Shown here piece by piece: positions 42,332 to 54,407 of a stretch of 64,000 nt of DNA. The notes beneath the pieces were generated by a model. The model saw nothing but the letters and a program-made list of their open reading frames with translations, had not been told where the DNA came from and did not search any database. The DNA lies in NCBI GenBank assembly GCA_002633085.1, contig NSIV01000001.1, positions 434,001 to 498,000 of the forward strand, read 5' to 3'. A program made the position numbers and the translations under genes. The DNA comes from Curvibacter sp. PD_MW3 (GTDB lineage: Bacteria > Pseudomonadota > Gammaproteobacteria > Burkholderiales > Burkholderiaceae_C). Position 1 is the first letter of the stretch; each line of letters begins with the position of its first letter.

Positions 42332-43304
42332 GATCCAGCGTCCAGACGCCGTGCGGCGATTTGCCGACCCTGACCTGCCGCACGACTTCACGCGTGGTGG
42401 TGTCGATCACGCTGAGCTTCTTGGCCCAGCGTGAGGCGACAAAGATGTAGCGGCCGTCAGCCGTCAGGTCCATGCAGTCCGGGCCACTGGGTCCCGGGTA
42501 CTGGTCCACCACGGTCATGCTCTGGAAGTCGATCTTGCTGATGGTGTCAGCCACGCGGTTGCTGACGAAGACATGGCGCCGGTCGCCGACGGCGCGGAAG
42601 GCATGCGCCCCCTTGCCGGTGCGGATGTAATGCGCCAGGCGCGGTGCGGGCCCGGAAACGTCATAGACCTCCACGCCTTCGCCACCGGTCAGGCCGATCA
42701 GCAGGAAGCGGTCATCGGGTGTGCCGAAGACGTCGGCCGGCAAGGGGCCGGTCTTGCGACGCCATTTGAGCGTCTGGCTGGGCAGGTCAATCGCCACCAG
42801 TTCATCGCTGTCCTGCATGGTCGCGTAAGCCGTGCTGCTCTTGCTGTCGATCCAGACGTGGCTGGGCGTCTTGCCGGTGGCAATGCGCTTGGCCAGCGTC
42901 AGGTCGCGGCCGTCCCAGCGGTAGATGTCGACGTGGTTCAGCCGGTTGCCTGCGGTGACGAACCACTTCATGTCGGGTGAGAAACGCAGCTGGTAAGGAT
43001 CGATGATGCCGCGCACGGTGCGCTGCACCTCGGCCGTTTTTGGATCCACAAAGGTCAGCGAGTCGCTCAGCGCGTTGGCGATGATGAGCGACTTCTCGTC
43101 CGGCGTCAGGTACAGGTGGTGCGGCTCCTTGCCGGTGGCAATGCGTTTGACCACCTTCCAGCTGGCCGGGTCGATGACGCTGACGTCGGCATCCAGCGAG
43201 TTGAGCACGAAGATCGGCCGCAACTGCGCCCAAGCCCCAGAGGTAAAAGCACTTGCCGCCAGGAAGGCCAGCAGCACACGAGAGATTGGAATGGGTAGAC
43301 GCAC
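42315..43304 (-). CDS. exported YncE-like beta-propeller protein
   Basis: 329 residues. Signal peptide ending A-W-A-Q, then repeated units with D-P-x-x-W-K-V-V-K-R-I-A-T-G-K-x-P-H-H and V-I-D-T-T-T-R-E-V-V-R-Q-V-x-V-G-K-x-P-H-G, the seven-bladed YVTN/YncE pattern. Periplasmic; members bind DNA or metals, and some accompany quinohemoprotein or cytochrome systems, but nothing nearby supports that. Likely cotranscribed with the deacetylase, which it overlaps. Confidence 0.85.
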   Translation of the reverse strand: MRLPIPISRVLLAFLAASAFTSGAWAQLRPIFVLNSLDADVSVIDPASWKVVKRIATGKEPHHLYLTPDEKSLIIANALSDSLTFVDPKTAEVQRTVRGIIDPYQLRFSPDMKWFVTAGNRLNHVDIYRWDGRDLTLAKRIATGKTPSHVWIDSKSSTAYATMQDSDELVAIDLPSQTLKWRRKTGPLPADVFGTPDDRFLLIGLTGGEGVEVYDVSGPAPRLAHYIRTGKGAHAFRAVGDRRHVFVSNRVADTISKIDFQSMTVVDQYPGPSGPDCMDLTADGRYIFVASRWAKKLSVIDTTTREVVRQVRVGKSPHGVWTLDHAPRQ

Positions 43305-43459
43305 GGCGGGTAACGAGTTCAGACAATCTGCAAGTGTAGCGGCCGGCCTGCCTTGGAGCCGACCGGGGTGGCCAGCGGCGCCTCAGACGCGTCCATTGTT
43401 TGACCCGCCTCAAGGCAGACTGTTGTCACACAGCCTCATCCCCCGGCGGATGCAGCCCG

Positions 43460-44203
43460 TCAGTCGGTGATCAGCCCCAGATCGGCCTCGTGCAGCCAAC
43501 GCCACTGCCCCGGCGCCAGATCAGCTGGCAGTGCAAGGCCGCCAATCTGCGAGCGGTGCAAGCCCTCCACCCGGTTGCCCACCGCCGCCAGCATGCGCTT
43601 GACCTGGTGGTACTTGCCCTCCGTCAGCGTCAAGCGCAGGTGGTGGCTGTCGACTGCTTCGCAGGCAGCGGCGCGCACCGGTTTCGGATCATCGTCCAGC
43701 ACCACGCCAGCCAGCAAGCGCTGCACCTGCTTGTCATCGAGGACGTGCTTGAGCGTGACCTCGTAGACCTTGGGCACGTGGTGGCGCGGTGAACTCATGC
43801 GGTGGATGAACTTGCCGTCGTCGCTCAGCAGCAGCAGACCGGTGGTGTCCTGGTCGAGCCGGCCGATCGCCTGCACCCCCTGCACGGCTCCCTTGTTGGG
43901 CCGCAGGCGCAGCGGCGACGGCAGCAAGGTGTAGATGCTGGGCCAGGTGGAGGGCTTTTGTGAGCACTCGGTGCCCGCCGGCTTGTGCAGCATCAGATAG
44001 CCCTTCTCATGGTAGGCCCAGTCCTCACCCTGCACCCGAAAGCGCAGACCATTTGCTTCGAATTCCATAGCGGCCTGCGTACATTCGACGGGGGCAGAAG
44101 TGGCATTTCCCTCGTAAACCTGCACATGGCCCTGCTGGATCAGGCCGGCACACACGCGCCGCGTGCCGAAGCCCTGGGAGTAAAGGATGTCTTGCAATTG
44201 CAT
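43460..44203 (-). CDS. rsuA: 16S rRNA pseudouridine(516) synthase
   Basis: 247 residues. S4-like RNA-binding N-terminus, then the catalytic G-R-L-D-Q-D-T-T-G-L-L-L-L with the Asp nucleophile and E-G-K-Y-H-Q-V-K-R-M-L. Closest to RsuA, which isomerises U516 of 16S rRNA; RluE/RluB-type enzymes are the alternative. Full length. Lies between the beta-propeller gene and the HD-GYP regulator. Confidence 0.9.
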   Translation of the reverse strand: MQLQDILYSQGFGTRRVCAGLIQQGHVQVYEGNATSAPVECTQAAMEFEANGLRFRVQGEDWAYHEKGYLMLHKPAGTECSQKPSTWPSIYTLLPSPLRLRPNKGAVQGVQAIGRLDQDTTGLLLLSDDGKFIHRMSSPRHHVPKVYEVTLKHVLDDKQVQRLLAGVVLDDDPKPVRAAACEAVDSHHLRLTLTEGKYHQVKRMLAAVGNRVEGLHRSQIGGLALPADLAPGQWRWLHEADLGLITD

Positions 44204-44242
44204 GGCGTCAAGTATCGCAAACCTGCCGCCAGGCGCAGACGC

Positions 44243-45808
44243 TCACGACCGGGTGTCCGGAAACTCCCGGGCGACCGTTCCCATGATGTCGACGTTGTCC
44301 AACACCCAGTCGACGATGGCGGGATCGAAATGCCGGCCGCGCTGCTGGCGCAGGTAATCCAGGATGGCCTCCAGCGGCCACGGCGCCTTGTAGCTGCGCA
44401 GGCTGGCCAGGGCATCGAACACGTCGGCCACGGCACCGATGCGACCGTAGATGTGGATCTGCTCGCCCTGCAGGCCGAGCGGATAGCCGCTGCCATCCCA
44501 TTTTTCGTGGTGCTGCCCGGCCAGCACCGCGGCTGCCTGCAGGATTTCGCGCTTGGACTGGCTCAACAGGTCCTGGCCGATCTCGGCATGCTGGCGCATC
44601 ACCGCCCACTCGTCTTCGTCGAGCTTGCTCGGCTTGTGCAGCACGGCATCGGGGATGCCGATCTTGCCGAAGTCGTGCAAAGGCGCGGCGACCTTCAGGA
44701 TATCGGCCTCGCGGTCGGGCAGCCCCAGGCCGCGGGCGATCAGGTGGCAGTACTCCGCCACCCGCCGTACATGCTGGCCGGTTTCCCTTGAGCGGGTTTC
44801 GATCGCCTCGCCCAGCATGTAGACGATATCGCGCTGCGTGCCCTCGATCTCCTCATGCAGTAGCGTGTTTTCATAGGCGATCGAGACGTTCTGCAAAAAC
44901 AGCTGGATCAAGTGGGAGTCGTCACGCGACAGCGGGTGCAGGCTCTTGAGGTAGATGACGTTTTCCTTGCCCCCGTCGGCCTGGAAGTAGCCCCAGTACT
45001 CGCCCTCGCGCAGCAGCGGCTGGCGCGTGCGCAGTACGGTGGCCACATCCTCCAGCATCTGCGCCGGCAAGCTGGCGCCAGCCGGGGTACCGATCAGTTC
45101 GACAAAGCGGCCGGTGGCCGCAGCCACCACCACCTGGCCGCTGTCGTGGCGCAAGGCCAGGCTGTCGCACTTGATGAACAAGGCATCGCGCTCCAGATAC
45201 AGCAAGGCCACCAGTTGCTCCAGCACGCCTTGCACGAAGCGGCTCAGGTCGCGCGTGCGGAAGATCTCGCCGGTGGCATGGATGACGCGCCGCAGACCGG
45301 CGCGGTTGGCATTCAGCGCCATCAGATCGCGCCAGGAGCGTAGGCTGGTGAGAATGGTGCTGTAGAGCTTCTGCGCTGACAGCTCCGACTTTTCCTTGTA
45401 GTCGTTGATGTCGTACTGGCGAATCACCGCACGTTCGGGCGCCTGGCCCGGCTGCCCGGTGCGCAAAATCAGACGGATCAGGCGGTTGTGGTGCACTTCG
45501 CGGATGGTGCGCACCAGATCCAGCCCGGCGTGCTCGCGCTCCATCACCACATCGACCAACGCCACCGCGGTGTCGGGGTGGGCCCGCAGCAGCAGCTCGC
45601 CCTCGGCAGCCGAGTAAGCGCTGAGAAATTCCAGCCCGCGGCCATCGAACTCGAAACCGCTCAAGGCCAACCGGGTCACCTCATGCACGCCGGCATCGTC
45701 GTCGATGATCATGACCTTCCAACCGGGCCGAGCCGGCTGCCCGACAGGCGCCTCCTCCGACTCCTGCGCAAAGACCATTTCGCCTTCGGGAACTTCCTCG
45801 TCTCTCAT
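44243..45808 (-). CDS. response regulator with DUF3369 and HD-GYP domains
   Basis: 521 residues. REC domain with phosphoacceptor Asp86 (A-L-V-D-V-V-M), a DUF3369 sensor-like middle (about 170-330), and a C-terminal HD-GYP domain: P-L-H-D-F-G-K-I-G-I-P-D, H-H-E-K-W-D-G-S-G-Y-P and R-I-G-A-V-A-D-V-F-D-A-L. The GYP signature indicates c-di-GMP phosphodiesterase activity. Its ATG overlaps the stop of the MHYT kinase (ATGA), so the two are one signalling pair. The PilZ protein at 21.2 kb is a possible c-di-GMP receptor. Confidence 0.95.
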   Translation of the reverse strand: MRDEEVPEGEMVFAQESEEAPVGQPARPGWKVMIIDDDAGVHEVTRLALSGFEFDGRGLEFLSAYSAAEGELLLRAHPDTAVALVDVVMEREHAGLDLVRTIREVHHNRLIRLILRTGQPGQAPERAVIRQYDINDYKEKSELSAQKLYSTILTSLRSWRDLMALNANRAGLRRVIHATGEIFRTRDLSRFVQGVLEQLVALLYLERDALFIKCDSLALRHDSGQVVVAAATGRFVELIGTPAGASLPAQMLEDVATVLRTRQPLLREGEYWGYFQADGGKENVIYLKSLHPLSRDDSHLIQLFLQNVSIAYENTLLHEEIEGTQRDIVYMLGEAIETRSRETGQHVRRVAEYCHLIARGLGLPDREADILKVAAPLHDFGKIGIPDAVLHKPSKLDEDEWAVMRQHAEIGQDLLSQSKREILQAAAVLAGQHHEKWDGSGYPLGLQGEQIHIYGRIGAVADVFDALASLRSYKAPWPLEAILDYLRQQRGRHFDPAIVDWVLDNVDIMGTVAREFPDTRS

Positions 45809-48800
45809 TCGCCCTCCTTGCCCGGCTGCAACGGGAACCGGATATGGAACGTCGTCCCTGCCGCCCCGTCTTTCTTGACCAGATGAATCACACCACCCAG
45901 CGTGCCGGCCACCAGGTTGTAGACGATGTGCAAGCCCAACCCGCTGCCACCGGCACCGCGCCGCGTGGTGAAGAAGGGGTCAAAAATTCGGCCTTCTATG
46001 TCAGCGGCAATGCCTTTGCCGTCATCGGAGAACTCCAGCTGTACTTCGTCACCCACCTGATCGGCGGTGATGCGGATCAGGCCGGGCTGCTCCACCTCGT
46101 AAGCATGGATCAGGGCGTTGAGCAGCAGATTGCTCAGGATCTGGTAGATCGCCCCGGGATGGGTGCGGATGACCAACTGGCGCTGGCTGTCGTTGACGAC
46201 CTGGACTCCGCTGCCCTTGAGCCGCGGCTTGAGACTGAGGATGATCTCGTCGATGTAGTCATGCAGGTTGAGGTGGCGCCACTCGTTGCTGGACTGGTCC
46301 ACCGCCACCTGCTTGAAGCTGCGAATCAGCTCGGCCGCACGCAGCAGGTTGTTGACCAGGATGTCGCACCCGTTGAGGCCGTGCGAGATGAAACGCTCCA
46401 AGGTCGAGCGCTTGAGCGAGCCATCGGCAAACGCACGGCTCAGGAGCTTGAACTCCTCCTGCAAGGTGGTTGCGGAGGTGACGCCGATGCCGATGGGGGT
46501 GTTGATCTCATGCGAAATGCCGGCCACCAGGGCGCCAAGCGATGCCATCTTCTCCGACTGCACCAGTTGCGACTGGGCTTCGCGCAGCGTGTCGATGGTG
46601 CGGCTCAGGTTATCGTTGGCCTCGATCAGAGCCAGCTCGGCACGCTTGCGCTCGGTGATGTCGATGCCGGTTCCAATCATGTACTGGAGTCGGCCGGCCT
46701 CGTCGGTCAGCATGGCGTTGCTCCAGGAAATCAAGCGCCGTTGGCCGTCACGGTTCAGCCATTCCACTTCCAGATTACGCGGCAGGGCCGCCGGCGACAT
46801 CTGGTTCTCGTATTTGGCGCGCACCTCGGCCCTGCGCTCTGGTGGAATCACGGATTCCCAGATCGGCTGGTCGCGCAACTCATCAAACCGGTAGCCCGTG
46901 AGCCGCTCGCACGCCGCGTTGAAACGCACGAAGCAGCCGCGCGTGTCGATCACAAAAATCAGTGTCTCGGCCGTATTCAGAATGGTCTCGATGAAGGCAC
47001 GCTGCTGCTCAAGCTCGTTCGTGCGCTCCAGCACCCGCTGCTCCAAGGTTTCGTTCAGGCTGCGCAAGGCCTGTTCCGCCAGGGTCTGCTCGGTGATGTC
47101 CTGTATGGTGCCAATCACGCGCAACGGATTGCCCTGCGCATCGGCCTGCACTGCCGCCCGCAGCTGTACATACTTGATGCGACCATCGGCAAATCGCAGC
47201 CGAATCTGCAAGGCGTAGCTCCCCAGACTGGCCAAAGCCAGCGCACGGCTCTGCCGGTGGACCTGCAGGTCGTCGGGATGCATGAGCACGAGCAAGGTTT
47301 CACGCGACACCACCGGACAAGACGGATCCAGTTCATGGATACGCAGCGATTCGTCCGACATAACGTACTCATTGCGCGCCAGGTCGAGCTCCCAGCTGCC
47401 GACACGGGCCAGTTGCTGTGCTTCCTTCAACCTCACCTCGCTCAGACGCAGCGCAGCATCCGCCTGCTTGCGCTCCGTGATGTCGCGCTCGATCGCAATG
47501 AACTTGACCAAGCCACCCGCCTCGTCGTGCACCGGTTTGACATCGAGTGCCACCCAGTACTTGCGCCCGGCCTTGTCGTAATTGATGATTTCGGTCTCGA
47601 AACCCTCGCCGCACGCCAGTTGTTCGCGCATCATGCGACGCACGACCGGATCCGTGTCCGGCCCTTGCAACAAGCGGCCCGGATTCTTGCCTACGGCCTC
47701 GTTCAGGCTGAATCCGGAAATCCGCTCAAAGCCTTCGTTGACCCACAGGATCAAGCCTTGGGCATCGGTGATGATCACGGCGTTGTCGGTCCGCGCCGCC
47801 ACCAGTGCCAGTTCGCGCGCCTGGGCATCACGCGCCTGCAGCGCCTCTTGTGCTGCCTTGCGCTCGGAAATGTCGGTGCACACCAGCAGTTGCCGGCTGA
47901 CATCGCCATGCCGGAAGCTGCTCAGCACAGCTTCGCAGGTCAGACGCTGGCCGCCGCGCACGCGCAACACCACCTCCTGGCGGCCAGACCCCGACTCCGA
48001 CGACAGATCGGACATCGCGCCAGACGGCAACAGCGCAGCCCCGGCGTCCTCCAACAGTTCCGTCCAGCTTGGCAAAGCGGAGAGTTCGGCTGCGGTGTAA
48101 CCGCTCAGACTTTCCATGGCCTGATTGGCATAAATCACACGGCCACTCTCAATCAGCAATACGCCCTCACCGGCATTCGACTGGGCCGCCAACAACGCTT
48201 TGTAGAAATTGTTCTCGCCGAGCACTTCGTCGTAGAAAGTCAGCGCCAGCGAAGCGGCCAGCACCAGCACAGCCACCAGACTGACGAACACGCCAATGGT
48301 GTCGCCCCCCCAGCCGGTCGCGGCCACGCTACAGATCGAATCAGGGGCGAATTCGGCAGCGACCATGCCGGTGTAGTGCATGCCGGCAATCGCCAACCCC
48401 ATCAGCATGGCGCTGGCAAGCCTTCGGCTCAAAGACGGACTTGTCCCCCTGCGTTCGCGAGAAAACAGAGACAAGGCGACCCAACTGGCCCCAACAGCAA
48501 TCAGCAGTGACAAGACCAGCAGAGTCCTGTCATAGACGATGGGGGGGGCCATCTTCATGGCAGCCATGCCGCTGTAGTGCATGGCCACAACGCCCAAGCC
48601 CATCAACACCGAGGCCATGAAACGGCTCACGACACTGGCCTGCGGCCGGCCCAGCATCGACAGTGCAATGGCAGAAGCAAGGAGAGCTGGTAACAGCGAC
48701 ACGGCCGTCAGCAGCGGATCGTAGGCCACCGGTACCGGCAGATGCAGCGCCAGCATGCCCACAAAGTGCATGGTCCAGATGCCGATGCCCATGGAACATG

Positions 48801-48939
48801 CGCCACCAGCAATCCAGTACAGCCGCGTCGCCTGGCTGGCCCACGCCAGTCGAAAGGCCACACGCAAGGTGGTGTAGGCGGCAAAGATGGCAATGAAGAC
48901 CGAGAACGCAACCAGGGCCCACTGGTAGGTAAAGGTCAT
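45805..48939 (-). CDS. MHYT-multi-PAS sensor histidine kinase
   Basis: 1,044 residues. Seven-helix MHYT domain (about 5-245) with M-H-F-V-G-M, M-H-Y-S-G-M and M-H-Y-T-G-M, which are predicted to bind copper and sense diatomic gas; then four PAS domains (about 250-370, 380-500, 510-625, 640-780), a coiled coil, the phosphoacceptor G-I-S-H-E-I-N-T-P-I-G and an HATPase (D-D-G-K-G-I, G-G-S-G-L-G-L-H-I). The ATG 48939 is chosen over a TTG at 48951. Translationally coupled to the HD-GYP regulator: a membrane sensor of O2, CO or NO that lowers c-di-GMP is the likely reading. Confidence 0.92.
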   Translation of the reverse strand: MTFTYQWALVAFSVFIAIFAAYTTLRVAFRLAWASQATRLYWIAGGACSMGIGIWTMHFVGMLALHLPVPVAYDPLLTAVSLLPALLASAIALSMLGRPQASVVSRFMASVLMGLGVVAMHYSGMAAMKMAPPIVYDRTLLVLSLLIAVGASWVALSLFSRERRGTSPSLSRRLASAMLMGLAIAGMHYTGMVAAEFAPDSICSVAATGWGGDTIGVFVSLVAVLVLAASLALTFYDEVLGENNFYKALLAAQSNAGEGVLLIESGRVIYANQAMESLSGYTAAELSALPSWTELLEDAGAALLPSGAMSDLSSESGSGRQEVVLRVRGGQRLTCEAVLSSFRHGDVSRQLLVCTDISERKAAQEALQARDAQARELALVAARTDNAVIITDAQGLILWVNEGFERISGFSLNEAVGKNPGRLLQGPDTDPVVRRMMREQLACGEGFETEIINYDKAGRKYWVALDVKPVHDEAGGLVKFIAIERDITERKQADAALRLSEVRLKEAQQLARVGSWELDLARNEYVMSDESLRIHELDPSCPVVSRETLLVLMHPDDLQVHRQSRALALASLGSYALQIRLRFADGRIKYVQLRAAVQADAQGNPLRVIGTIQDITEQTLAEQALRSLNETLEQRVLERTNELEQQRAFIETILNTAETLIFVIDTRGCFVRFNAACERLTGYRFDELRDQPIWESVIPPERRAEVRAKYENQMSPAALPRNLEVEWLNRDGQRRLISWSNAMLTDEAGRLQYMIGTGIDITERKRAELALIEANDNLSRTIDTLREAQSQLVQSEKMASLGALVAGISHEINTPIGIGVTSATTLQEEFKLLSRAFADGSLKRSTLERFISHGLNGCDILVNNLLRAAELIRSFKQVAVDQSSNEWRHLNLHDYIDEIILSLKPRLKGSGVQVVNDSQRQLVIRTHPGAIYQILSNLLLNALIHAYEVEQPGLIRITADQVGDEVQLEFSDDGKGIAADIEGRIFDPFFTTRRGAGGSGLGLHIVYNLVAGTLGGVIHLVKKDGAAGTTFHIRFPLQPGKEGE

Positions 48940-49007
48940 GGGGACATCCAAAATCAGCGCTCTTTATGTCTTGTTCAGGCCACTATACAAGACGTGAAAG
49001 GCAAGCT

Positions 49008-49041
49008 GAAAAGGGAAAACCCGACCGTTACCGGCCGGGTT
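49008..49041 (-). terminator. intrinsic terminator of tmRNA
   Basis: On the minus strand AACCCGGCCG-GTAA-CGGTCGGGTT forms a 10-bp stem (one G-U), followed by TTTTCCCTTTT, 7 bp after the tmRNA 3' end. Confidence 0.85.
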
Positions 49042-49047
49042 TGGAAT

Positions 49048-49420
49048 TGGTGGAGCTGGGGGGATTTGAACCCCCGTCCGCAAGCCTTCTTCGCGCAGTT
49101 CTACATGTGTAGTCGTCTGATTTGTGTCTCACCCGATGCGTCGCGCAGCGACACGCTACGCATCAGACCAGTACCCTATTTTCTCGTCCATCCCCAAGGT
49201 ACCCGGGGGCAGACCAGCCAATATGAATTCCCTTGCAGCCTGGAGGCTTACGCCCCCTTGCCCAGCCTATCGGCCAACTGTTGCAAGGCTCACCGGATTA
49301 AGCGGCGAGTGCGAAACGTTCGTCGTTTGCAGTTAGTTTTTTTCTGCGGTTTTACGAGGTGACAGAACCTCGACATGCCCTGCTGCGTGTCCGAACCCAC
49401 GTCGAAACCAGTGCAGCCCC
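49048..49420 (-). ncRNA. ssrA: tmRNA (transfer-messenger RNA), one-piece
   Basis: 373 nt. The 5' end GGGGCTGCACTGGTTTCGACG and the 3' end ...CAGCTCCACCA pair as the tRNA-like acceptor; CCA is encoded. The resume codon begins the tag A-N-D-E-R-F-A-L-A-A at 49330-49298. It frees stalled ribosomes and marks the nascent protein for ClpXP. Not split, unlike the two-piece forms in some bacteria. Start 49420 lies 13 bp after the gph stop. Confidence 0.97.
49298..49330 (-). other. tmRNA tag reading frame
   Basis: GCA resume codon then ten codons encoding ANDERFALAA and TAA. This is the tag I expect for Comamonadaceae-like betaproteobacteria. Confidence 0.95.
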
Positions 49421-49433
49421 TGAGTTGCCTATT

Positions 49434-50105
49434 TTAGGCCTGCTCCAGCAATTGCAAGAGCTCGGCTGGAGAATTTATCGTGGCATGCGCGCCCCAGCTG
49501 CCTACGTCGGTTTTTTGCCCGAGGTAGCCATAGGTAGCCGCCACCGTGCCCATGCCGGCGGCGCGGCCGGCCACGATGTCACGCTCATCGTCGCCCACAT
49601 AGAGACAACGCTCGGGATCCAGCCGCAAGCGCCGTGCTGCCTCGAACAGCGGCTCCGGATGCGGTTTGGCATGGGGGGTGGTGTCGCCGCTCACGATGGC
49701 GCGGGCGCTGGCAAACAGTGACATAGCCCGTGTCAACGGCTCAGTGAAACGCTGTGACTTGTTGGTGACCACACCCCAGGCCAGCAGACGTTGTTGCAAC
49801 CGCTCGATCAGTTCAGTCACACCGGCAAAAGCGTAGGTACGCTGCGTCATGCAGTTCTCGTAGTTGACGAAGAACTCCTCGCGCATCAGCGAGAATTCGG
49901 GGTGCTCCGGTGTCAGGCCGAAAGCCACCTCCAGCATGCCACGCGCACCAGCACCTGCCATGGGCCGATAGACCTCGGGCGCCAGAGACGGTAAACCGCG
50001 GTCGGTCCGCATCTTGTCCGCAGCCGCCCCCAGATCAGGCGCACTGTCGATCAGGGTACCGTCCAGATCAAACAGAACGGCCTCAATACCGGAGAACACC
50101 GCCAT
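49434..50105 (-). CDS. gph: phosphoglycolate phosphatase (HAD family)
   Basis: 223 residues. HAD hydrolase with D-L-D-G-T (nucleophile Asp about 14), V-V-T-N-K-S (motif II), K-P-H-P-E-P (motif III Lys) and V-G-D-D-E-R-D (motif IV). Removes phosphate from 2-phosphoglycolate formed in DNA repair or oxygenase reactions. The ATG at 50105 overlaps the ubiG stop by one base (TGATG); the ubiG-gph pairing is common in proteobacteria and supports the assignment. Confidence 0.92.
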   Translation of the reverse strand: MAVFSGIEAVLFDLDGTLIDSAPDLGAAADKMRTDRGLPSLAPEVYRPMAGAGARGMLEVAFGLTPEHPEFSLMREEFFVNYENCMTQRTYAFAGVTELIERLQQRLLAWGVVTNKSQRFTEPLTRAMSLFASARAIVSGDTTPHAKPHPEPLFEAARRLRLDPERCLYVGDDERDIVAGRAAGMGTVAATYGYLGQKTDVGSWGAHATINSPAELLQLLEQA

Positions 50106-50824
50106 CACGTCCCCGTTGCTGGTCTGCGTGTCGCCAACAGATAGTTGACACTGGTATCGGAACTCAGCCAGTAACGCCGGGTCAGCGGGTTGTATTCCAT
50201 GCCACGGGTCTGCCCCAACTCCAGCCCCGCCTGCCGGCAGTAACGTGCCAATTCACTGGGACGGATCATCTTGGCGTACTCGTGGGTACCGCGCGGCAAC
50301 AGCTTGAGCAGGTATTCAGCGCCGACGATCGCGAACAGGAATGATTTTGGATTGCGATTGAGCGTGGAAAAAAACACCCAGCCACCGGGTTTGACCAGCG
50401 TGGCGCAAGCCTGCACGACGGATGCAGGGTCCGGCACATGCTCCAGCATCTCCATACAGGTCACCACATCGAAGCTGCCCGGCTGCTCGGCCGCCAGCGC
50501 TTCGGCGCTGACCTCGCGATACTGCACATTCGTTGTCTGCGCTTCGAGCGCGTGCAATTGAGCTACTTTCAGCGCCTTGGTCGACAAGTCAATGCCCGTT
50601 ACGCGGCCCCCCTTGCGCGCCATCGAATCGGATAGGATGCCCCCCCCACAACCGATGTCCAGAACCTGCTTTCCCTGCAACGGTGCCAGGCCGTTGATCC
50701 AGTCCAGCCGCAACGGATTGATCTGGTGCAAGGGACGGAATTCGCTCTCGGGATCCCACCAGCGGTGGGCCAGCTCGGAAAACTTGGCCAGCTCGGCCGG
50801 ATCGGCATTCAATGTGGTCGTCAT
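50105..50824 (-). CDS. ubiG: ubiquinone O-methyltransferase UbiG
   Basis: 239 residues. SAM-dependent methylation of two hydroxyl groups in ubiquinone synthesis. Seen: [22 protein letters not shown] (motif I) and [10 protein letters not shown]. The start is ATG 50824, near the M-T-T-T-L-N-A-D start; the long upstream extension is ompA shadow. Coupled with gph. Confidence 0.96.
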   Translation of the reverse strand: MTTTLNADPAELAKFSELAHRWWDPESEFRPLHQINPLRLDWINGLAPLQGKQVLDIGCGGGILSDSMARKGGRVTGIDLSTKALKVAQLHALEAQTTNVQYREVSAEALAAEQPGSFDVVTCMEMLEHVPDPASVVQACATLVKPGGWVFFSTLNRNPKSFLFAIVGAEYLLKLLPRGTHEYAKMIRPSELARYCRQAGLELGQTRGMEYNPLTRRYWLSSDTSVNYLLATRRPATGT

Positions 50825-50871
50825 GGCAGCAATTATCGGCCAGGCAGAAGCTACAAGCCTTTGCTCAGAAA

Positions 50872-50896
50872 CAAAAAACCCCGCCGAAGCGGGGTT
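50872..50896 (-). terminator. intrinsic terminator of the OmpA-like gene
   Basis: Perfect 8-bp stem AACCCCGC / GCGGGGTT with a 4-nt loop, followed on the minus strand by a T-run (TTTTTTG). It ends the ompA transcript before ubiG. Confidence 0.9.
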
Positions 50897-50915
50897 CTTC
50901 ACAGCAATCGAAGGA

Positions 50916-51536
50916 TTACTTGTTGGGGCGGGTACCGACCACTTCGATTTCCACGCGACGGTTCTTGGCGCGGCCTTCTTTGGTCTTGTTGTCAGCAACA
51001 GGCTGCTTCTCGCCCTTGCCTTCGGTGTAGATACGGTTCTTTTCGATGCCCTTGGACACGAGATAGGCCTTGACAGCCTCGGAACGACGGATCGACAGCT
51101 TCTGGTTGTAAGCGTCAGTACCAACAGCGTCGGTATGGCCGACAGCGATGATCACTTCGAGGTTGATGCCCTTGACCTTCTGGGCCAGGTCATCCAGCTT
51201 GGCCTTGCCTTCGGGCTTGAGCACAGCCTTGTCGAAGTCGAAGAAAGCGTCAGCAGCGTAGGTCACCTTGCTGGCAGCGACGGCGGGAGCAGCAGCAGCC
51301 GGAGCAGCAGCAGCCGGAGCGGCAGCAGCAGCCTTCGGAGCCTCGACGATAGCGCCATCGCAGCCTTTAGCGGCGGTAGCCGGCGTCCAGTTGGCATCGC
51401 GCCAGCACAGTTCGTTGGTGCCGTTCTTCACAGCGATGCCAGAACCGCTGACCCAGTTGTCAACAGATTGAGCACCTGCAGCGGTAGCGAGAGCTGCTGT
51501 TGCAATCAACATGGCCACTTTATTCAATTTTTTCAT
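50916..51536 (-). CDS. OmpA-family outer-membrane protein
   Basis: 206 residues. Signal peptide (cleaved near A-G-A), a short N-terminal region with two Cys that probably pair, an Ala/Pro linker (about 68-88), and a C-terminal OmpA domain ([10 protein letters not shown][11 protein letters not shown], K-N-R-R-V-E-I-E) that binds peptidoglycan. No eight-stranded barrel is present, so it is a peptidoglycan-tethering protein. AGGAG precedes the ATG at 51536; the strong terminator suggests high expression. Confidence 0.93.
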   Translation of the reverse strand: MKKLNKVAMLIATAALATAAGAQSVDNWVSGSGIAVKNGTNELCWRDANWTPATAAKGCDGAIVEAPKAAAAAPAAAAPAAAAPAVAASKVTYAADAFFDFDKAVLKPEGKAKLDDLAQKVKGINLEVIIAVGHTDAVGTDAYNQKLSIRRSEAVKAYLVSKGIEKNRIYTEGKGEKQPVADNKTKEGRAKNRRVEIEVVGTRPNK

Positions 51537-51776
51537 GGTTCTCCTTTAAGCGGAAAAAGCTGCAGCAAGGCTGCGATTAATGAAGAAAAGATGGCATGCA
51601 CATAGGACTACCACCCGAACGGTCTCAGCCATTGTGCCACATATGACGGGGGCTGCAATCGCCAAAACAGCGACACAGCCAGTTACAAACAAACAAGCCA
51701 CTCCTCTGTTGCTATGAAGCCACAAGGCCAGCGCCTTAAAATGACAGATTGCCCATGTCCCTGACCCGAGCGCTCC

Positions 51777-54406
<2,630 letters not shown>

Positions 54407-54407
<1 letters not shown>

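Noticed and set aside
49048-49420. Two-piece tmRNA
   Set aside because: The sequence is continuous from acceptor 5' strand through the tag to CCA, with no intervening segment pattern.
51283-51345. Ala/Pro codon repeats in the OmpA-like gene as a possible phase-variable tract
   Set aside because: The repeats are imperfect codon repeats of a linker, not a homopolymer or exact short repeat able to slip out of frame.
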